A DNA stretch of 50,921 nucleotides from Flavobacteriales bacterium. GTDB taxonomy: Bacteria; Bacteroidota; Bacteroidia; Flavobacteriales; Flavobacteriaceae. Shown here in pieces: positions 1-8,260 of this stretch. Location of the stretch: contig JAMOVT010000029.1 of NCBI GenBank assembly GCA_027061855.1, forward strand, positions 1-50,921, in the 5' to 3' direction. The position numbers and the translations under genes are program-made. The notes beneath the pieces are model-generated. The model saw only the letters and a list, made by a program, of their open reading frames with translations, was not told the origin of the DNA and searched no databases. Numbering within the stretch: the first letter of the stretch is position 1; each line of letters begins with the position of its first letter.

Positions 1-416
1 TCAATCACTTTACCGAAAACCGTATGTTTCCCGTCAAGCCAAGGGGTGGCTTCATGTGTAATAAAAAACTGACTCCCGTTAGTGCCCGGACCTGCATTTG
101 CCATAGATAAAATTCCGGCAGAATCGTGTTTTAAATCCGGGTGAAATTCATCGTCAAATTTATAACCGGGATTTCCGGCTCCCGTGCCCGTAGGATCCCC
201 TCCTTGAATCATAAAATTATCTATCACACGATGAAAGGTTAATCCGTCATAGTATTTTTTGTCTTTATATTTTTCGTCAACCTCAGGATGGTTTCCTTCG
301 GCCAATGCTACAAAATTAGCCACCGTTCCGGGTGTTTTCTCCATTTCCAATTTGGCAAGTATATCGCCTTTATTGGTTTTTATTTTGGCATATAAGCCTT
401 TATCCAATTCTTTCAT
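1..416 (-). CDS. Cyclophilin-type peptidyl-prolyl cis-trans isomerase (partial, 3' end outside window)
   Basis: Catalyses cis-trans isomerisation of peptidyl-proline bonds during protein folding. The visible 138 residues read as the cyclophilin core: [15 protein letters not shown] near residue 60 holds the catalytic Arg (FHRV) and the QGGDP signature, followed by [10 protein letters not shown] and the [10 protein letters not shown] block. No signal peptide is seen, so it is probably cytosolic. The ATG at 416-414 follows a TAAATTTG -7 box at 440-433. The gene runs off the left edge, so the C-terminus is not seen. It lies downstream of the DUF1931 gene but has its own promoter after a terminator. 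The family call is secure. Confidence 0.95.
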   Translation of the reverse strand, partial: MKELDKGLYAKIKTNKGDILAKLEMEKTPGTVANFVALAEGNHPEVDEKYKDKKYYDGLTFHRVIDNFMIQGGDPTGTGAGNPGYKFDDEFHPDLKHDSAGILSMANAGPGTNGSQFFITHEATPWLDGKHTVFGKVI

Positions 417-432
417 AGTATTTTGTTTTTTT

Positions 433-460
433 CAAATTTAACAATAAAAAACCAAAGCAA
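433..460 (-). promoter_or_regulatory. Bacteroidota-type promoter of the cyclophilin gene
   Basis: Read on the minus strand, TAAATTTG at 440-433 matches the TAnnTTTG -7 element. A TTG at 460-458, 17 bases upstream, could be the -33 element. That TTG lies inside the stem of the terminator of the preceding gene. Confidence 0.55.
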
Positions 461-473
461 GGAAATGCTTTGG
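445..473 (-). terminator. Intrinsic terminator after the DUF1931 gene
   Basis: Minus-strand hairpin CCAAAGCA / TGCTTTGG (452-459 and 66-73 of the same hundred, i.e. 466-473) with a six-base loop, followed by a run of T (the A-run at 446-451 on the plus strand). It lies 28 bases after the stop codon of the DUF1931 gene. Confidence 0.75.
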
Positions 474-500
474 CTTATAATTATTTTTTTATTATAAAAA

Positions 501-950
501 TTATAATAAAGTTTCAAAAATTGCTTTTGCTCTTTCCCAATGAGAAGTTTGAGGATTTTTCAATTTAGGTTCCAAAGTTTTAAAGGTTTTGATCAATGCG
601 ACAAGAATTCCTCCTGCTATATTAGGTAATTCTTGTTCTACGTCTTCTCCTATTTCATATTTCAAAGGAGGCATATGAGTGATCGCTTCCAAAATTCCTG
701 CTAAATCCAATTCTTCATTTAACTCTCTGAATTCTTGAATTTGTTTTTCCAATCCTTCTGTGATAGGAAGATCTGTATACCATAATACATCACGTCCGTT
801 TAAAGAGGCATTCTTCATTCCAACTACTAATAAGCGATAAATCGCTTCATTTGTAAAATCATAGATTCTTTTTACATCCGATTTGTCGATATCCAAGCTT
901 CCGGCTTTTCTGAAAAACGACTCAAATTTTGATACTCCGATTACTGACAT
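501..950 (-). CDS. DUF1931 family single-chain (pseudodimeric) bacterial histone-fold protein
   Basis: The 149-residue protein matches the DUF1931 family from memory of the Aquifex and Thermus members with solved structures, which fold as two histone folds in one chain. Shared landmarks are the N-terminal KFESFFRKAGSLDIDKSDVKR, the central NGRDVLWYTDLPI strip (comparable to the loop before the last helix of a histone fold), a second helical half from about residue 80, and the C-terminal NPQTSHWERAKAIFETLL. Length equals that of the family. There is no signal peptide. The protein is not rich in lysine, and net charge looks acidic, so DNA binding cannot be assumed. It stands alone as a unit with its own promoter and terminator. 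Family assignment is strong; cellular role is unknown. Confidence 0.9.
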   Translation of the reverse strand: MSVIGVSKFESFFRKAGSLDIDKSDVKRIYDFTNEAIYRLLVVGMKNASLNGRDVLWYTDLPITEGLEKQIQEFRELNEELDLAGILEAITHMPPLKYEIGEDVEQELPNIAGGILVALIKTFKTLEPKLKNPQTSHWERAKAIFETLL

Positions 951-983
951 AATTCTTTCTTATTTTTTATTGGTTAATATTTA

Positions 984-1016
984 CAAAGATACGACAAACA
1001 ACAGGCCTTTGTCAAG
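984..1016 (-). promoter_or_regulatory. Promoter of the DUF1931 histone-fold gene
   Basis: On the minus strand TATCTTTG (991-984) is a perfect TAnnTTTG -7 box. A TTG core at 1015-1013 lies 21 bases upstream, the spacing expected for the -33 element. This is one of the best promoters in the window and suggests strong housekeeping-type transcription. Confidence 0.7.
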
Positions 1017-1019
1017 CTT

Positions 1020-2849
1020 TTACATGATTAATCTCACTCCACCCAACTCTTCCAGTCTATAAGGAAATTTCTCATCGGGAGAACCGATAAACATAAAATT
1101 GATAGGAATATTCCATTTTTTTGAAAGTTCACGAATCAATTCAGGACCGAATTCTCCTTCCACGGGAACAAATTCGATATCAATTTCGGGGTATTCTTCA
1201 TCGAGAATTTTAATATTTCTTATTAATTCCTCACTGGGTTTTTCGCCCGGTTTCAATACCTTCACGATTTTTACTTTTTTGGTATGCTCATTATCACGTA
1301 TATATAGCATGGCTTTGTTCATATTGGCAATACTCTTTCCTTTTGTAAAAAATACAAATTCCTGACTGTTTATTTCATTGATCAACCGGTCAATTCCTTT
1401 GTGTAATCGCAAGAAAAATTTACGAATCGGTTCAAAGATATATTGCACAATATTTAATAATAACTTCAATAATAAAGTCCGGTTAAGCATAATCATAATA
1501 AAAACTAATGCCGGCACAAAATAGTAGACAAAAACTTGCCAGTTTGCCGGGTCATTGGGATCTTCCGGTTCCATCACTATATTTCCTATCAATGCCACAC
1601 TCACAGCTATAAAGGCCACTATTATTCCCAACCAAGGAGCCCGTTCAGGTCTGGGCAAATGCTTTCTTTTTACTTTCAATAAAATATTCCCTATCACAAA
1701 TAACAACATCACGGACAAGAAAGAAATGGTATAAACACCTGCAAGCGTAGTTACTTCACCTCGTGTAATAATTAATACTGAAACACTTAGTAAAAAGAAG
1801 AAAAGCACAATCCGGTAGGAAGCACCTCTTTTGTTCTTTTTTAGAAAATAATTAGGCATAATACGGTCTAATGTCATACGTTCCAATAATCCGGTCACTC
1901 CGATATAACTCGTTAAAACGGCTCCTGATAATACCAAGAAAGCATCAATGGATATAAAAGCAGCTAACCATTTTCCGGCAGCTGTTTCACCGAGTTGAAT
2001 CAATAGAGTATTTTTATTGACATCATCTATCGGTAAGGTTGCCAAAGCAAGAAAAGCCATCAAAGGATTGAGAATACTTACTACAATCCACATGTTTTTA
2101 AGAGTCTTGGGGAACACTCCCGGTTTTTGTTCTTCGACAAAATTAGCGGAACTCTCAAAACCCGAAATACCAAGCATTGAGGCGGCAAAACCAAAGAATA
2201 TAGCCATCCATATACTTCCTTTTTCCAACGGACGATGCCAGTTTTCTATAAATACATCAAAACCATGTTGAGCCACATATACAATCAAAGCGATAATCAG
2301 AGCTGTCATCACAGTCAAATGGAAAATAAATATCGCAATGGCAACTTTTGCAGATTCCTTAATCCCCATTATGGCTAAACCGGCAAAGACGGCTAATAGC
2401 CCAATGGTAGCCAATATTATAAGGTTGTTATCATGAATACCAAATAAATGAAAAAGATAATGAATGGCTTCATTGGCCGAAATTACAGCTGTGGCCATAT
2501 AAGATAATAAAGTAAGCGTAGCGGCAATGGAAGACATACGTTTACTGGTGGTATTCAACAGGGCATTATAAGCCCCTCCATTCAAAGGTAAAGCACCAAC
2601 CACTTCCCCGTAAATTTTTCTGAAAAGATATAAAACAAAAGCAACAATCAAAAGAGTAATCCAAGCATATTGTCCTGCCCAAACAATCGCCAATGCAGAT
2701 ACATATAATACCGATGAACTGATATCGTTTCCACTAATGGCTGTGGCAGCCAGTTCTCCTAATTTTTCATGTTTTTTTAATTCGGAAGGATTAAAATGAA
2801 CGACTTCATTTTTGGATCCGGAAGCTTTTTCATTATGCTCTGTACTCAT
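1020..2849 (-). CDS. APC superfamily amino acid permease with C-terminal cytosolic domain
   Basis: Predicted inner-membrane transporter for amino acids or related amines. Of 609 residues, roughly 60-480 are hydrophobic segments typical of the APC fold, starting with the conserved region ISGNDISSSVLYVSA (first helix) and including GISGFESSANFVEEQKPGVFPKTLKNM near residue 225-250, a hallmark of the family. The last 110 residues are hydrophilic with alternating strands and helices (KVKIVKVLKPGEKP ... EIDIEFVPVEGEFG ... INFMFIGSPDEKFPYRLEELGG), resembling a universal-stress-like sensory domain. Substrate cannot be told from sequence. It ends 69 bases before the DUF1931 start, on the same strand, but that gene has its own promoter. 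Confidence 0.85.
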   Translation of the reverse strand: MSTEHNEKASGSKNEVVHFNPSELKKHEKLGELAATAISGNDISSSVLYVSALAIVWAGQYAWITLLIVAFVLYLFRKIYGEVVGALPLNGGAYNALLNTTSKRMSSIAATLTLLSYMATAVISANEAIHYLFHLFGIHDNNLIILATIGLLAVFAGLAIMGIKESAKVAIAIFIFHLTVMTALIIALIVYVAQHGFDVFIENWHRPLEKGSIWMAIFFGFAASMLGISGFESSANFVEEQKPGVFPKTLKNMWIVVSILNPLMAFLALATLPIDDVNKNTLLIQLGETAAGKWLAAFISIDAFLVLSGAVLTSYIGVTGLLERMTLDRIMPNYFLKKNKRGASYRIVLFFFLLSVSVLIITRGEVTTLAGVYTISFLSVMLLFVIGNILLKVKRKHLPRPERAPWLGIIVAFIAVSVALIGNIVMEPEDPNDPANWQVFVYYFVPALVFIMIMLNRTLLLKLLLNIVQYIFEPIRKFFLRLHKGIDRLINEINSQEFVFFTKGKSIANMNKAMLYIRDNEHTKKVKIVKVLKPGEKPSEELIRNIKILDEEYPEIDIEFVPVEGEFGPELIRELSKKWNIPINFMFIGSPDEKFPYRLEELGGVRLIM

Positions 2850-2914
2850 AGTAAATGTAAAGATTTAATTCATGCGAAATTAACAATTTTCTAGCAATTA
2901 TCAGTATACATATA

Positions 2915-2950
2915 TAAAAAAGCATCAAAGTCGGACTTTGATGCTTTTTT
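2915..2950 (-). terminator. Intrinsic terminator after rpmE2
   Basis: Inverted repeat AGCATCAAAGTC / GACTTTGATGCT (2921-2932, 2934-2945) flanked by A-run and T-run, so it could work in both directions. It lies 23 bases after the rpmE2 stop codon on the minus strand. Confidence 0.85.
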
Positions 2951-2972
2951 ATAAAGTGTTATTATAAAAATA

Positions 2973-3224
2973 TTATTTGCTGAATTTTCCGTATTTCTTC
3001 TTGAATTTATCAATACGTCCTGCCGTATCAACCAATTTTACTTTTCCGGTATAAAATGGATGTGAAGTTCTTGAAATTTCCACTTTTACCAAAGGGTATT
3101 CAACACCGTCAACTTCAATAGTTTCTTTTGCTTCTGCAGTAGAACGTGTAATAAAGATGTCTCCGTTTGACATATCTTTAAACGCTACCAGTCTATAATT
3201 TTCGGGGTGGATTCCTTGTTTCAT
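2973..3224 (-). CDS. rpmE2: 50S ribosomal protein L31 type B
   Basis: Small protein of the large ribosomal subunit. The sequence [22 protein letters not shown] and the later [29 protein letters not shown] are diagnostic of L31. The CxxC zinc ligands of the zinc-containing form are absent, which makes it the zinc-independent type B paralogue. I chose the ATG at 3224 because family members start M-K-x-G-I-H-P; an ATG two codons upstream (3230) is also in frame. Single-gene unit with its own promoter and terminator. Confidence 0.96.
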   Translation of the reverse strand: MKQGIHPENYRLVAFKDMSNGDIFITRSTAEAKETIEVDGVEYPLVKVEISRTSHPFYTGKVKLVDTAGRIDKFKKKYGKFSK

Positions 3225-3262
3225 TATCATGTATTTTTTAATCGTTCCTAATATTGAGTTTG

Positions 3263-3293
3263 CAAATTTATAAACTTTTTTTGAAAAAGCAAT
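3263..3293 (-). promoter_or_regulatory. Promoter of rpmE2
   Basis: Minus strand TAAATTTG (3270-3263) fits TAnnTTTG, with ATTG at 3293-3290 after a 19-base spacer as a -33 element. Confidence 0.6.
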
Positions 3294-3404
3294 ACATATA
3301 AAGCTTTTTTTTATTTATTTTTTAAGTCTATATCCACAGGAAAGAAGCTTAAAGGTTTTTAATTCTCATTGAGTTAAGCCTTTTAAGAAAAATTAAAGGG
3401 ACAA

Positions 3405-3965
3405 TTAAAAAGCTCCGTTATTTCTTCCTCTTCCATGATTACCTCCCATACCTCTATGACTTCCCTGACGCCCTTGTCTATTAAAAGAATTGTTTTGGGT
3501 ATTTTTTGTTTTATTTTTCTGTTTTATATATTTATGCCATCTCTTCAATTGCTTTATGGATAATAATGAAGAAATATTTTCATGAAGCTCCTTTTGTATT
3601 TGGCTGCTTTCCTTACGCACAGGCGATAATTTTTCCCTTGCTTCCATTCGTGTTTGACGCATAAGTTCAAAATCTTTTTGAAGCATGGCTTCCTTTCTTT
3701 TTTGCTGAATATAACGATCCGTATCTGTAAGGTCTTTATAGTATTTTAATTTTAAATCCAGAACTTGCCGGTTGTAATTTCTAACAAAATTTTTGATTTT
3801 ATTTTGTGTGTTTTTATCTTTAACCTTCACTTTTTTAATAATTTCATCTTCATCATATTCAATTAAGCCGGCGATTTTTTCTGCAGAAAATTTACCAAAA
3901 GAAGCTTGTCTTTGCTGTTGCATATTTTCACGGTTACCCATTCCGCGACCCATTCCTCCACCCAT
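3405..3965 (-). CDS. Gly/Arg-rich coiled-coil protein, mature part of an interrupted secreted protein
   Basis: The open frame of 186 residues has a Gly/Met/Arg-rich start (MGGGMGRGMG), a charged helical centre (about residues 25-150, with repeated KK/E-rich stretches such as KVKVKDKNTQNKIKNF) and a Gly/Arg/Asn-rich end. Overall it resembles small periplasmic Spy/CpxP-like helical proteins, but I cannot name the family. The in-frame DNA upstream (3966-4025) encodes a classic signal peptide start, MRTKILLLLGLLIG, then TAA at 3983-3981, then TGIAQ, directly before this ATG. Without that stop the product would be a 206-residue secreted protein. Either the gene is a recent pseudogene, the stop is a sequencing error, or translation restarts at 3965 and makes a non-exported form. 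Confidence 0.6.
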   Translation of the reverse strand: MGGGMGRGMGNRENMQQQRQASFGKFSAEKIAGLIEYDEDEIIKKVKVKDKNTQNKIKNFVRNYNRQVLDLKLKYYKDLTDTDRYIQQKRKEAMLQKDFELMRQTRMEAREKLSPVRKESSQIQKELHENISSLLSIKQLKRWHKYIKQKNKTKNTQNNSFNRQGRQGSHRGMGGNHGRGRNNGAF

Positions 3966-4025
3966 CTGGGCAATACCGGTTTAACCAATCAATAGTCCCA
4001 ATAAAAGTAAAATTTTTGTTCTCAT
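3966..4025 (-). pseudogene. Signal-peptide segment cut off by an in-frame TAA
   Basis: ATG at 4025-4023 opens a frame of 14 codons (M-R-T-K-I followed by a Leu/Gly/Ile core) ended by TAA at 3983-3981. The frame continues with codons for T-G-I-A-Q into the ATG at 3965, exactly 20 codons from the first ATG. A leucine TTA at the stop position would restore a standard signal peptide with cleavage after Ala-Gln or Gly-Ile-Ala. The sequence AAAGAA lies 8-14 bases upstream of the ATG. Confidence 0.7.
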
Positions 4026-4094
4026 ATTATAATTTCTTTATTACAAACTTAATAAAAATAAAAAACCTTCGTCTTAAAATAAAGCTAATTAATA

Positions 4095-5462
4095 TTAGGT
4101 TAACATATCTGTATCTAAGCTTTTATACTTTTTTTTCAATGAATATTTTCTCAAGTTTTTACTAAACTCCACCCAGAGAGCACCTGCACGACTGATCATC
4201 CATATATTATAAGTAACCCAGATTCCCCATAATTTCAAACCCAAATAATCCATTAATAATAAACTGGGAATAAACACAAACAAAGTAGTAACCAGTTGCA
4301 TATTCCTAAGAAATTTCACCCAGCCTAAACCTTTAAAAATACCGTCAAAAATAAAAGCTATACTCTCTGAATACAATATCAATATCAACAACCAGTAAAT
4401 TTCATAAAAACGTTGCAATACAATTGGGTCAGAGGTAAACATTTTTCCTAAATAAGGCTTGAAAACAAGAAAAACCAAGGTCAAACCGGAAGCCACCCAA
4501 AATCCATAACGAATCAATTTATGAGCTAATTTTTTCAGATTGGCAAAATCTTTTGCTCCGGATAATTTTCCTGCCAACGAATTTCCGGCATCGGCATAAC
4601 CATCTATAAAAAAAGCGGTAAATAACCAAATATTTGTAGCAATTACATGTGCAGCAATATATTCCTTCCCATAAGAAGTGGCAAACCGGTTAGAGAGATA
4701 AATAGCAAAATTCAGCGCGATGGTACGGATAATCAGATTATAAGTCAGAAGAAAAAACCGGGGTATCTCCGGATGAAAATCGAAATAAATACGAAAACCA
4801 AAAGGCGTTTTTTTTGCATAAAATGAAATCGCAAGCAACATCATTGTGAATTGAGCTATCAAACTGGCCCATGCAGCTCCCTTTATGCCCATTGGAGAAA
4901 CAAAACCATCGATACCATAAACTAATACAAAATCCAATACTATATTTATCAAACCGCCGGTCAGACTAATCATCATGGCCCAAAAAGTATTTTGCAAGCC
5001 GCGAAAAATTCCAAAAAGAGTAAAAGTGATAAGAGTAAAAATCAGGCCGAAAGCCCTGATTTTATAGTATTCTATACTTAGCTCCAAAATTTTATCCTTC
5101 GCACTGTATAGCCGGAAAATATCTTCAGCCAAAAAATAAGTCACAAAAACCAAAAATAAACCGAATATCACATTTAAACCCAATATCTGTGGAACTAAAG
5201 TATAGATTTTTTGAAGTTTACTTGCTCCCACTTTTTGAGAAATAATAGTGGAAACAGCATTTTTTGTTTGCCCTAATATCCAAAATAAAGCCGACATAAA
5301 TGATCCTACAATTCCTACAGCTGCCAAACTCTCCGTGGGAAATTCCTTTATATGTCCAATGATAGCCGTGTCGGTAATTGAAATTACCGGCTCTATAATA
5401 CCTGCCAAAATGGAAGGGATGGCTAGACGGTTTATGACTTTGAAGGAAACGGAATTTGACAT
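4095..5462 (-). CDS. MATE family efflux transporter (DinF-like)
   Basis: Inner-membrane cation-coupled multidrug or metabolite exporter of 455 residues, the normal length, with about twelve hydrophobic segments. Features of the family are the N-terminal IPSILAGIIEPVISITDTAIIGH, the repeat of this layout in the second half near residue 235 (RTIALNFAIYLSNRFATSYG), and AGNSLAGKLSGAKDF near residue 290. The shortness of loops and the overall pattern fit the DinF branch. A -7 box (TATATTTG, 5474-5467) sits only four bases before the ATG, so the transcript may be nearly leaderless. Substrate unknown. Confidence 0.88.
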   Translation of the reverse strand: MSNSVSFKVINRLAIPSILAGIIEPVISITDTAIIGHIKEFPTESLAAVGIVGSFMSALFWILGQTKNAVSTIISQKVGASKLQKIYTLVPQILGLNVIFGLFLVFVTYFLAEDIFRLYSAKDKILELSIEYYKIRAFGLIFTLITFTLFGIFRGLQNTFWAMMISLTGGLINIVLDFVLVYGIDGFVSPMGIKGAAWASLIAQFTMMLLAISFYAKKTPFGFRIYFDFHPEIPRFFLLTYNLIIRTIALNFAIYLSNRFATSYGKEYIAAHVIATNIWLFTAFFIDGYADAGNSLAGKLSGAKDFANLKKLAHKLIRYGFWVASGLTLVFLVFKPYLGKMFTSDPIVLQRFYEIYWLLILILYSESIAFIFDGIFKGLGWVKFLRNMQLVTTLFVFIPSLLLMDYLGLKLWGIWVTYNIWMISRAGALWVEFSKNLRKYSLKKKYKSLDTDMLT

Positions 5463-5466
5463 TATG

Positions 5467-5474
5467 CAAATATA
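5467..5474 (-). promoter_or_regulatory. -7 promoter box of the MATE gene
   Basis: TATATTTG on the minus strand, four bases before the start codon and directly after the terminator of the preceding gene. I see no clear -33 element. Confidence 0.45.
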
Positions 5475-5501
5475 AAAAAAGACAGCCTATCGCTGTCTTT
5501 T
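5475..5501 (-). terminator. Intrinsic terminator after the 183-aa outer-membrane-like gene
   Basis: AAAAGACAGC (5477-5486) pairs with GCTGTCTTTT (5492-5501) around a five-base loop. On the minus strand it is followed by a T-run (A-run 5474-5480 of the plus strand). It lies 27 bases after the stop codon at 5528. Confidence 0.8.
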
Positions 5502-5527
5502 CACACACACAAAATTAATTGACTAAG

Positions 5528-6079
5528 TTAAAACCGCCAACCAAGTTTTATTCCGGATAACAAGAAGTTCTCGGGTGAGTTATCACTTTTAAAAAAACCT
5601 CTCGAAATTCCCAAATCCACTTGTATAAGAAAACCTATTCGGTTCACCCATTTATAACCTAATTTAAAACCTACTTCCAATCCATTATATGTTATGGGAT
5701 CATCAGGGTAATTTTCAGGAGCAATATCGTAATAATATATTTCTTCATTCCCCAGATAGTAACCGCTCATTAATTCACCATAAAAACCCTTTGTTCCATA
5801 TTCCTGGCTCTGTGTGAAATACCCGCGATAAAAACCTCCCAATCTGAATTTACGGGAAAAATCATCTGCTCCTCCTCCCATTTTTATCAATCCACCTATG
5901 GATGACAATGACGAAATAATTCTTTCATATTCTATTTCAATTGAAGGCTCCGCCAATAGCCGGATCATATCAATTTTTAGTTCATTCTTTTTTTCGTTAA
6001 GGAATTTTCTAGCCACTTCTTGTGACGAAGAGGTCGAAATGGTAAAAAATATAACAATAATCAAAACAATCCTTTTCAT
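5528..6079 (-). CDS. Small secreted protein, probable outer-membrane beta-barrel
   Basis: 183 residues beginning with a signal peptide (MKRIVLIIVIFFTISTSSSQ). The rest alternates Gly/aromatic-rich segments such as GGFYRGYF, FYGELMSGYYLG, GLEVGFKLGYKW and IGFLIQVDLGISRGFF, and ends in W-R-F, a terminal aromatic typical of outer-membrane barrels. The residues after the signal peptide (LKIDMIRLLAEPSIEIEYER) recall small DUF3575-type outer-membrane proteins, but I do not claim the family. It follows the DUF4136 lipoprotein gene by six bases, so they are likely co-transcribed. Confidence 0.65.
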   Translation of the reverse strand: MKRIVLIIVIFFTISTSSSQEVARKFLNEKKNELKIDMIRLLAEPSIEIEYERIISSLSSIGGLIKMGGGADDFSRKFRLGGFYRGYFTQSQEYGTKGFYGELMSGYYLGNEEIYYYDIAPENYPDDPITYNGLEVGFKLGYKWVNRIGFLIQVDLGISRGFFKSDNSPENFLLSGIKLGWRF

Positions 6080-6085
6080 ATATAA

Positions 6086-6553
6086 TTATTTTTGTGGAGG
6101 AAATTTGCTTAATAATTTTTCTATGGCTTTTCTTATTTTTTTATAATCATTTCCCTGCAAATTGAGATAAGTTTCGCCTTCCCATATTACCTTCTTGGTT
6201 TTTACATCAACTATATCAATATATAATTTCCCTTCGACCGATTTATATACTCTTCTATGATAAGGATAATAACCGGGGTACACATCAATCCTTTTATATA
6301 AATCGGTAAAAATATTGACAATAAATTCGGGGTGAGTGGATTTTTCAAAACCCTTGTTTTCCAAAACTTCGGAGACACTTTTCACTACCCATCTTTTTTT
6401 TGAAGCGGGTAAATTCAAATGGTCAAGACCTTTTTTGAAAAACGCAAAAGTATGATAGCGATTAAAATCAATAGATTTATCATACGTAATTTTGGTAGAA
6501 GAACAGGAAGAAAAAAGCAAAACTCCGACTAAAACAAGCAGTATTTTTTTCAT
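6086..6553 (-). CDS. DUF4136 domain-containing lipoprotein
   Basis: 155 residues with a lipoprotein signal (MKKILLVLVGVLLFSSC, lipid-modified Cys17). The mature part starts STKITYDKSIDFNRYHTFAFFK, the typical DUF4136 opening of Bacteroidota, and ends with LYIDIVDVKTKKVIWEGETYLNL, the conserved second half of the domain. The residues after Cys are S-S-T-K without an acidic cluster, so it probably stays on the periplasmic face. Function of the family is unknown. Co-oriented and six bases from the next gene. Confidence 0.85.
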   Translation of the reverse strand: MKKILLVLVGVLLFSSCSSTKITYDKSIDFNRYHTFAFFKKGLDHLNLPASKKRWVVKSVSEVLENKGFEKSTHPEFIVNIFTDLYKRIDVYPGYYPYHRRVYKSVEGKLYIDIVDVKTKKVIWEGETYLNLQGNDYKKIRKAIEKLLSKFPPQK

Positions 6554-6610
6554 AGTAATATAATTACAATTATTTTTATATTAAATACAATAATTATACC
6601 GTTTATTATA

Positions 6611-8260
6611 TTATTCTTCTTTTTCCGTTCGGAATCCCTTTTTGATATGCCTCTCACGCAAATGCAATTGATATTTATTTTTATTACCCATTTTGAATAT
6701 CCATTTCAACATAACAGGCTGGGCTGCCGGCAAAAAAGCATCCCCTGTTTCCCAGAAAAACTCTTCTCCCTCCGGGTAATTAATTATGAAATTATTTTTT
6801 AGTGAAGTATTATAATTATCAATTTTTGTATGATGCATGGGATTATAAATATAATCTGAATTCAAGCCGCTTTTATAAAGTAGAAATAATATAATCAAAG
6901 CTGAAATCGAAAAATTCCAGAATAATAATTTATTGAATTTTATAGGAACAAAACCATAAGACAATAAAACAAATAATAAAAATAGGGCTAATGAAAAATA
7001 AAAATTTACTCCTTTAAATTGAAAAAGAAACATGCTGATTATGTGCAAAATAAAAATCACATACAATATTTTTAAGGCGTGAGTATGAGAATGTTTTTTT
7101 AAAAAAAATGGGAAAAGAATAAGAATGGAAAGGGTAACAAAGTTAATGAAATAGCATAAGGGAGAATTTTGAGAAAGGAATGCAAGAATATCCTTCACAA
7201 TGGAACCGGAATGAAAAATTTGAGTAGTGGGTGAATTGATATACATACCAATTTTATCCAGTAATTCTTTGGGATATTGCCAATCGGGTTTTACTATATC
7301 TTCCCCTATGGAAAGGGGGTAAAAAAGATAACCCGTGAGAATATAATTTTTAAGCCAAAGAAAAAACAACAAGGGTAAAATGGATAAACTATAAATTAGA
7401 AATGTCGATTTATAGACAATTTTTCTATGTTTAATAAAAAGTATATATGGTAAAAATAATAATAGGAAAGCCGATGGAGCGATTGAGGTGGTAAATATAG
7501 CCAATAATGAAAGCTGCTTCATTTCCTCCTCATGGAATACAAAATAATTTTTAATAAAAAATAAAAAAGATAATTGCGAAAAAATAACGACAGGTAAAAT
7601 AATGGTAGGAGTACTTACAAAAAACAAAAGAAAAGGATAAAATAGAAAATAAATAATATGTATTTTATCTTCAAATTTATAGACACCTGCCTGAATAATT
7701 TCTTTTATTTTTATTAAAAGATAAATCCCAAAAATAACCAGTAACATTCCGTTGATATCATTAAAAATAACTAGTCCCGGATTCATTCCGGCTTGAACAA
7801 TATGCCAAGGAGAAAAATAGGCCAATAGAGGATGTAAATTAATCAAGCCCGGCACTATTCCATACTCTCCGGCCCATTTTATAGTTTGTATATCATATAA
7901 ATCATTTTCTTGTAATAAAGGATAAAAAGAAGAGGCTAGCAATACAAAAAATATTATGAGAGCTAAGTACTTAAAATCCGGAAGTTTTATTTTTATAAAA
8001 ACTTTCATTTTTGAAGTAAATTCCTTAATATTTCTCCATACCACAAATAATAAAAAAAGTGATAAGACAACATGAGAAGCAAAATTATAGGCTCCGACAA
8101 AAAGAGAAAAAAAACTCGTAAAAGTCATCAAGGCAAATAAGCCGTTTATAAAACTAAAAAAAAAAGAATTGTTGTGGATACCTATTTTCTTTTCTAGAAA
8201 AAGCCCCAGATTCAAAAGAAAAAAAATATTTATCAGCCAATATGGGAGAATCGTAATCAT
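6611..8260 (-). CDS. Polytopic membrane protein, LIC_10190-like / GT-C-like
   Basis: 549 residues with about a dozen hydrophobic segments and a short hydrophilic tail (TKIDNYNTSLKNNFIINYPEGEEFFWETGDAFLPAAQP). The stretch TIKWAGEYGIVPGLINLHPLLAYFSPW (near residues 127-153) recalls the EYGxVPGLxNLH block of a family of membrane proteins found in Leptospira and Bacteroidota (LIC_10190 type), whose layout resembles lipid-linked-sugar glycosyltransferases. Activity is unproven. Its ATG overlaps the lysA stop codon by four bases (ATGA), so translation is coupled to lysA. Very AT-rich. Confidence 0.6.
   Translation of the reverse strand: MITILPYWLINIFFLLNLGLFLEKKIGIHNNSFFFSFINGLFALMTFTSFFSLFVGAYNFASHVVLSLFLLFVVWRNIKEFTSKMKVFIKIKLPDFKYLALIIFFVLLASSFYPLLQENDLYDIQTIKWAGEYGIVPGLINLHPLLAYFSPWHIVQAGMNPGLVIFNDINGMLLVIFGIYLLIKIKEIIQAGVYKFEDKIHIIYFLFYPFLLFFVSTPTIILPVVIFSQLSFLFFIKNYFVFHEEEMKQLSLLAIFTTSIAPSAFLLLFLPYILFIKHRKIVYKSTFLIYSLSILPLLFFLWLKNYILTGYLFYPLSIGEDIVKPDWQYPKELLDKIGMYINSPTTQIFHSGSIVKDILAFLSQNSPLCYFINFVTLSILILFPFFLKKHSHTHALKILYVIFILHIISMFLFQFKGVNFYFSLALFLLFVLLSYGFVPIKFNKLLFWNFSISALIILFLLYKSGLNSDYIYNPMHHTKIDNYNTSLKNNFIINYPEGEEFFWETGDAFLPAAQPVMLKWIFKMGNKNKYQLHLRERHIKKGFRTEKEE

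Noticed and set aside
259-441. 60-codon plus-strand frame over the cyclophilin gene
   Set aside because: It lies antisense to conserved cyclophilin motifs and resembles no protein.
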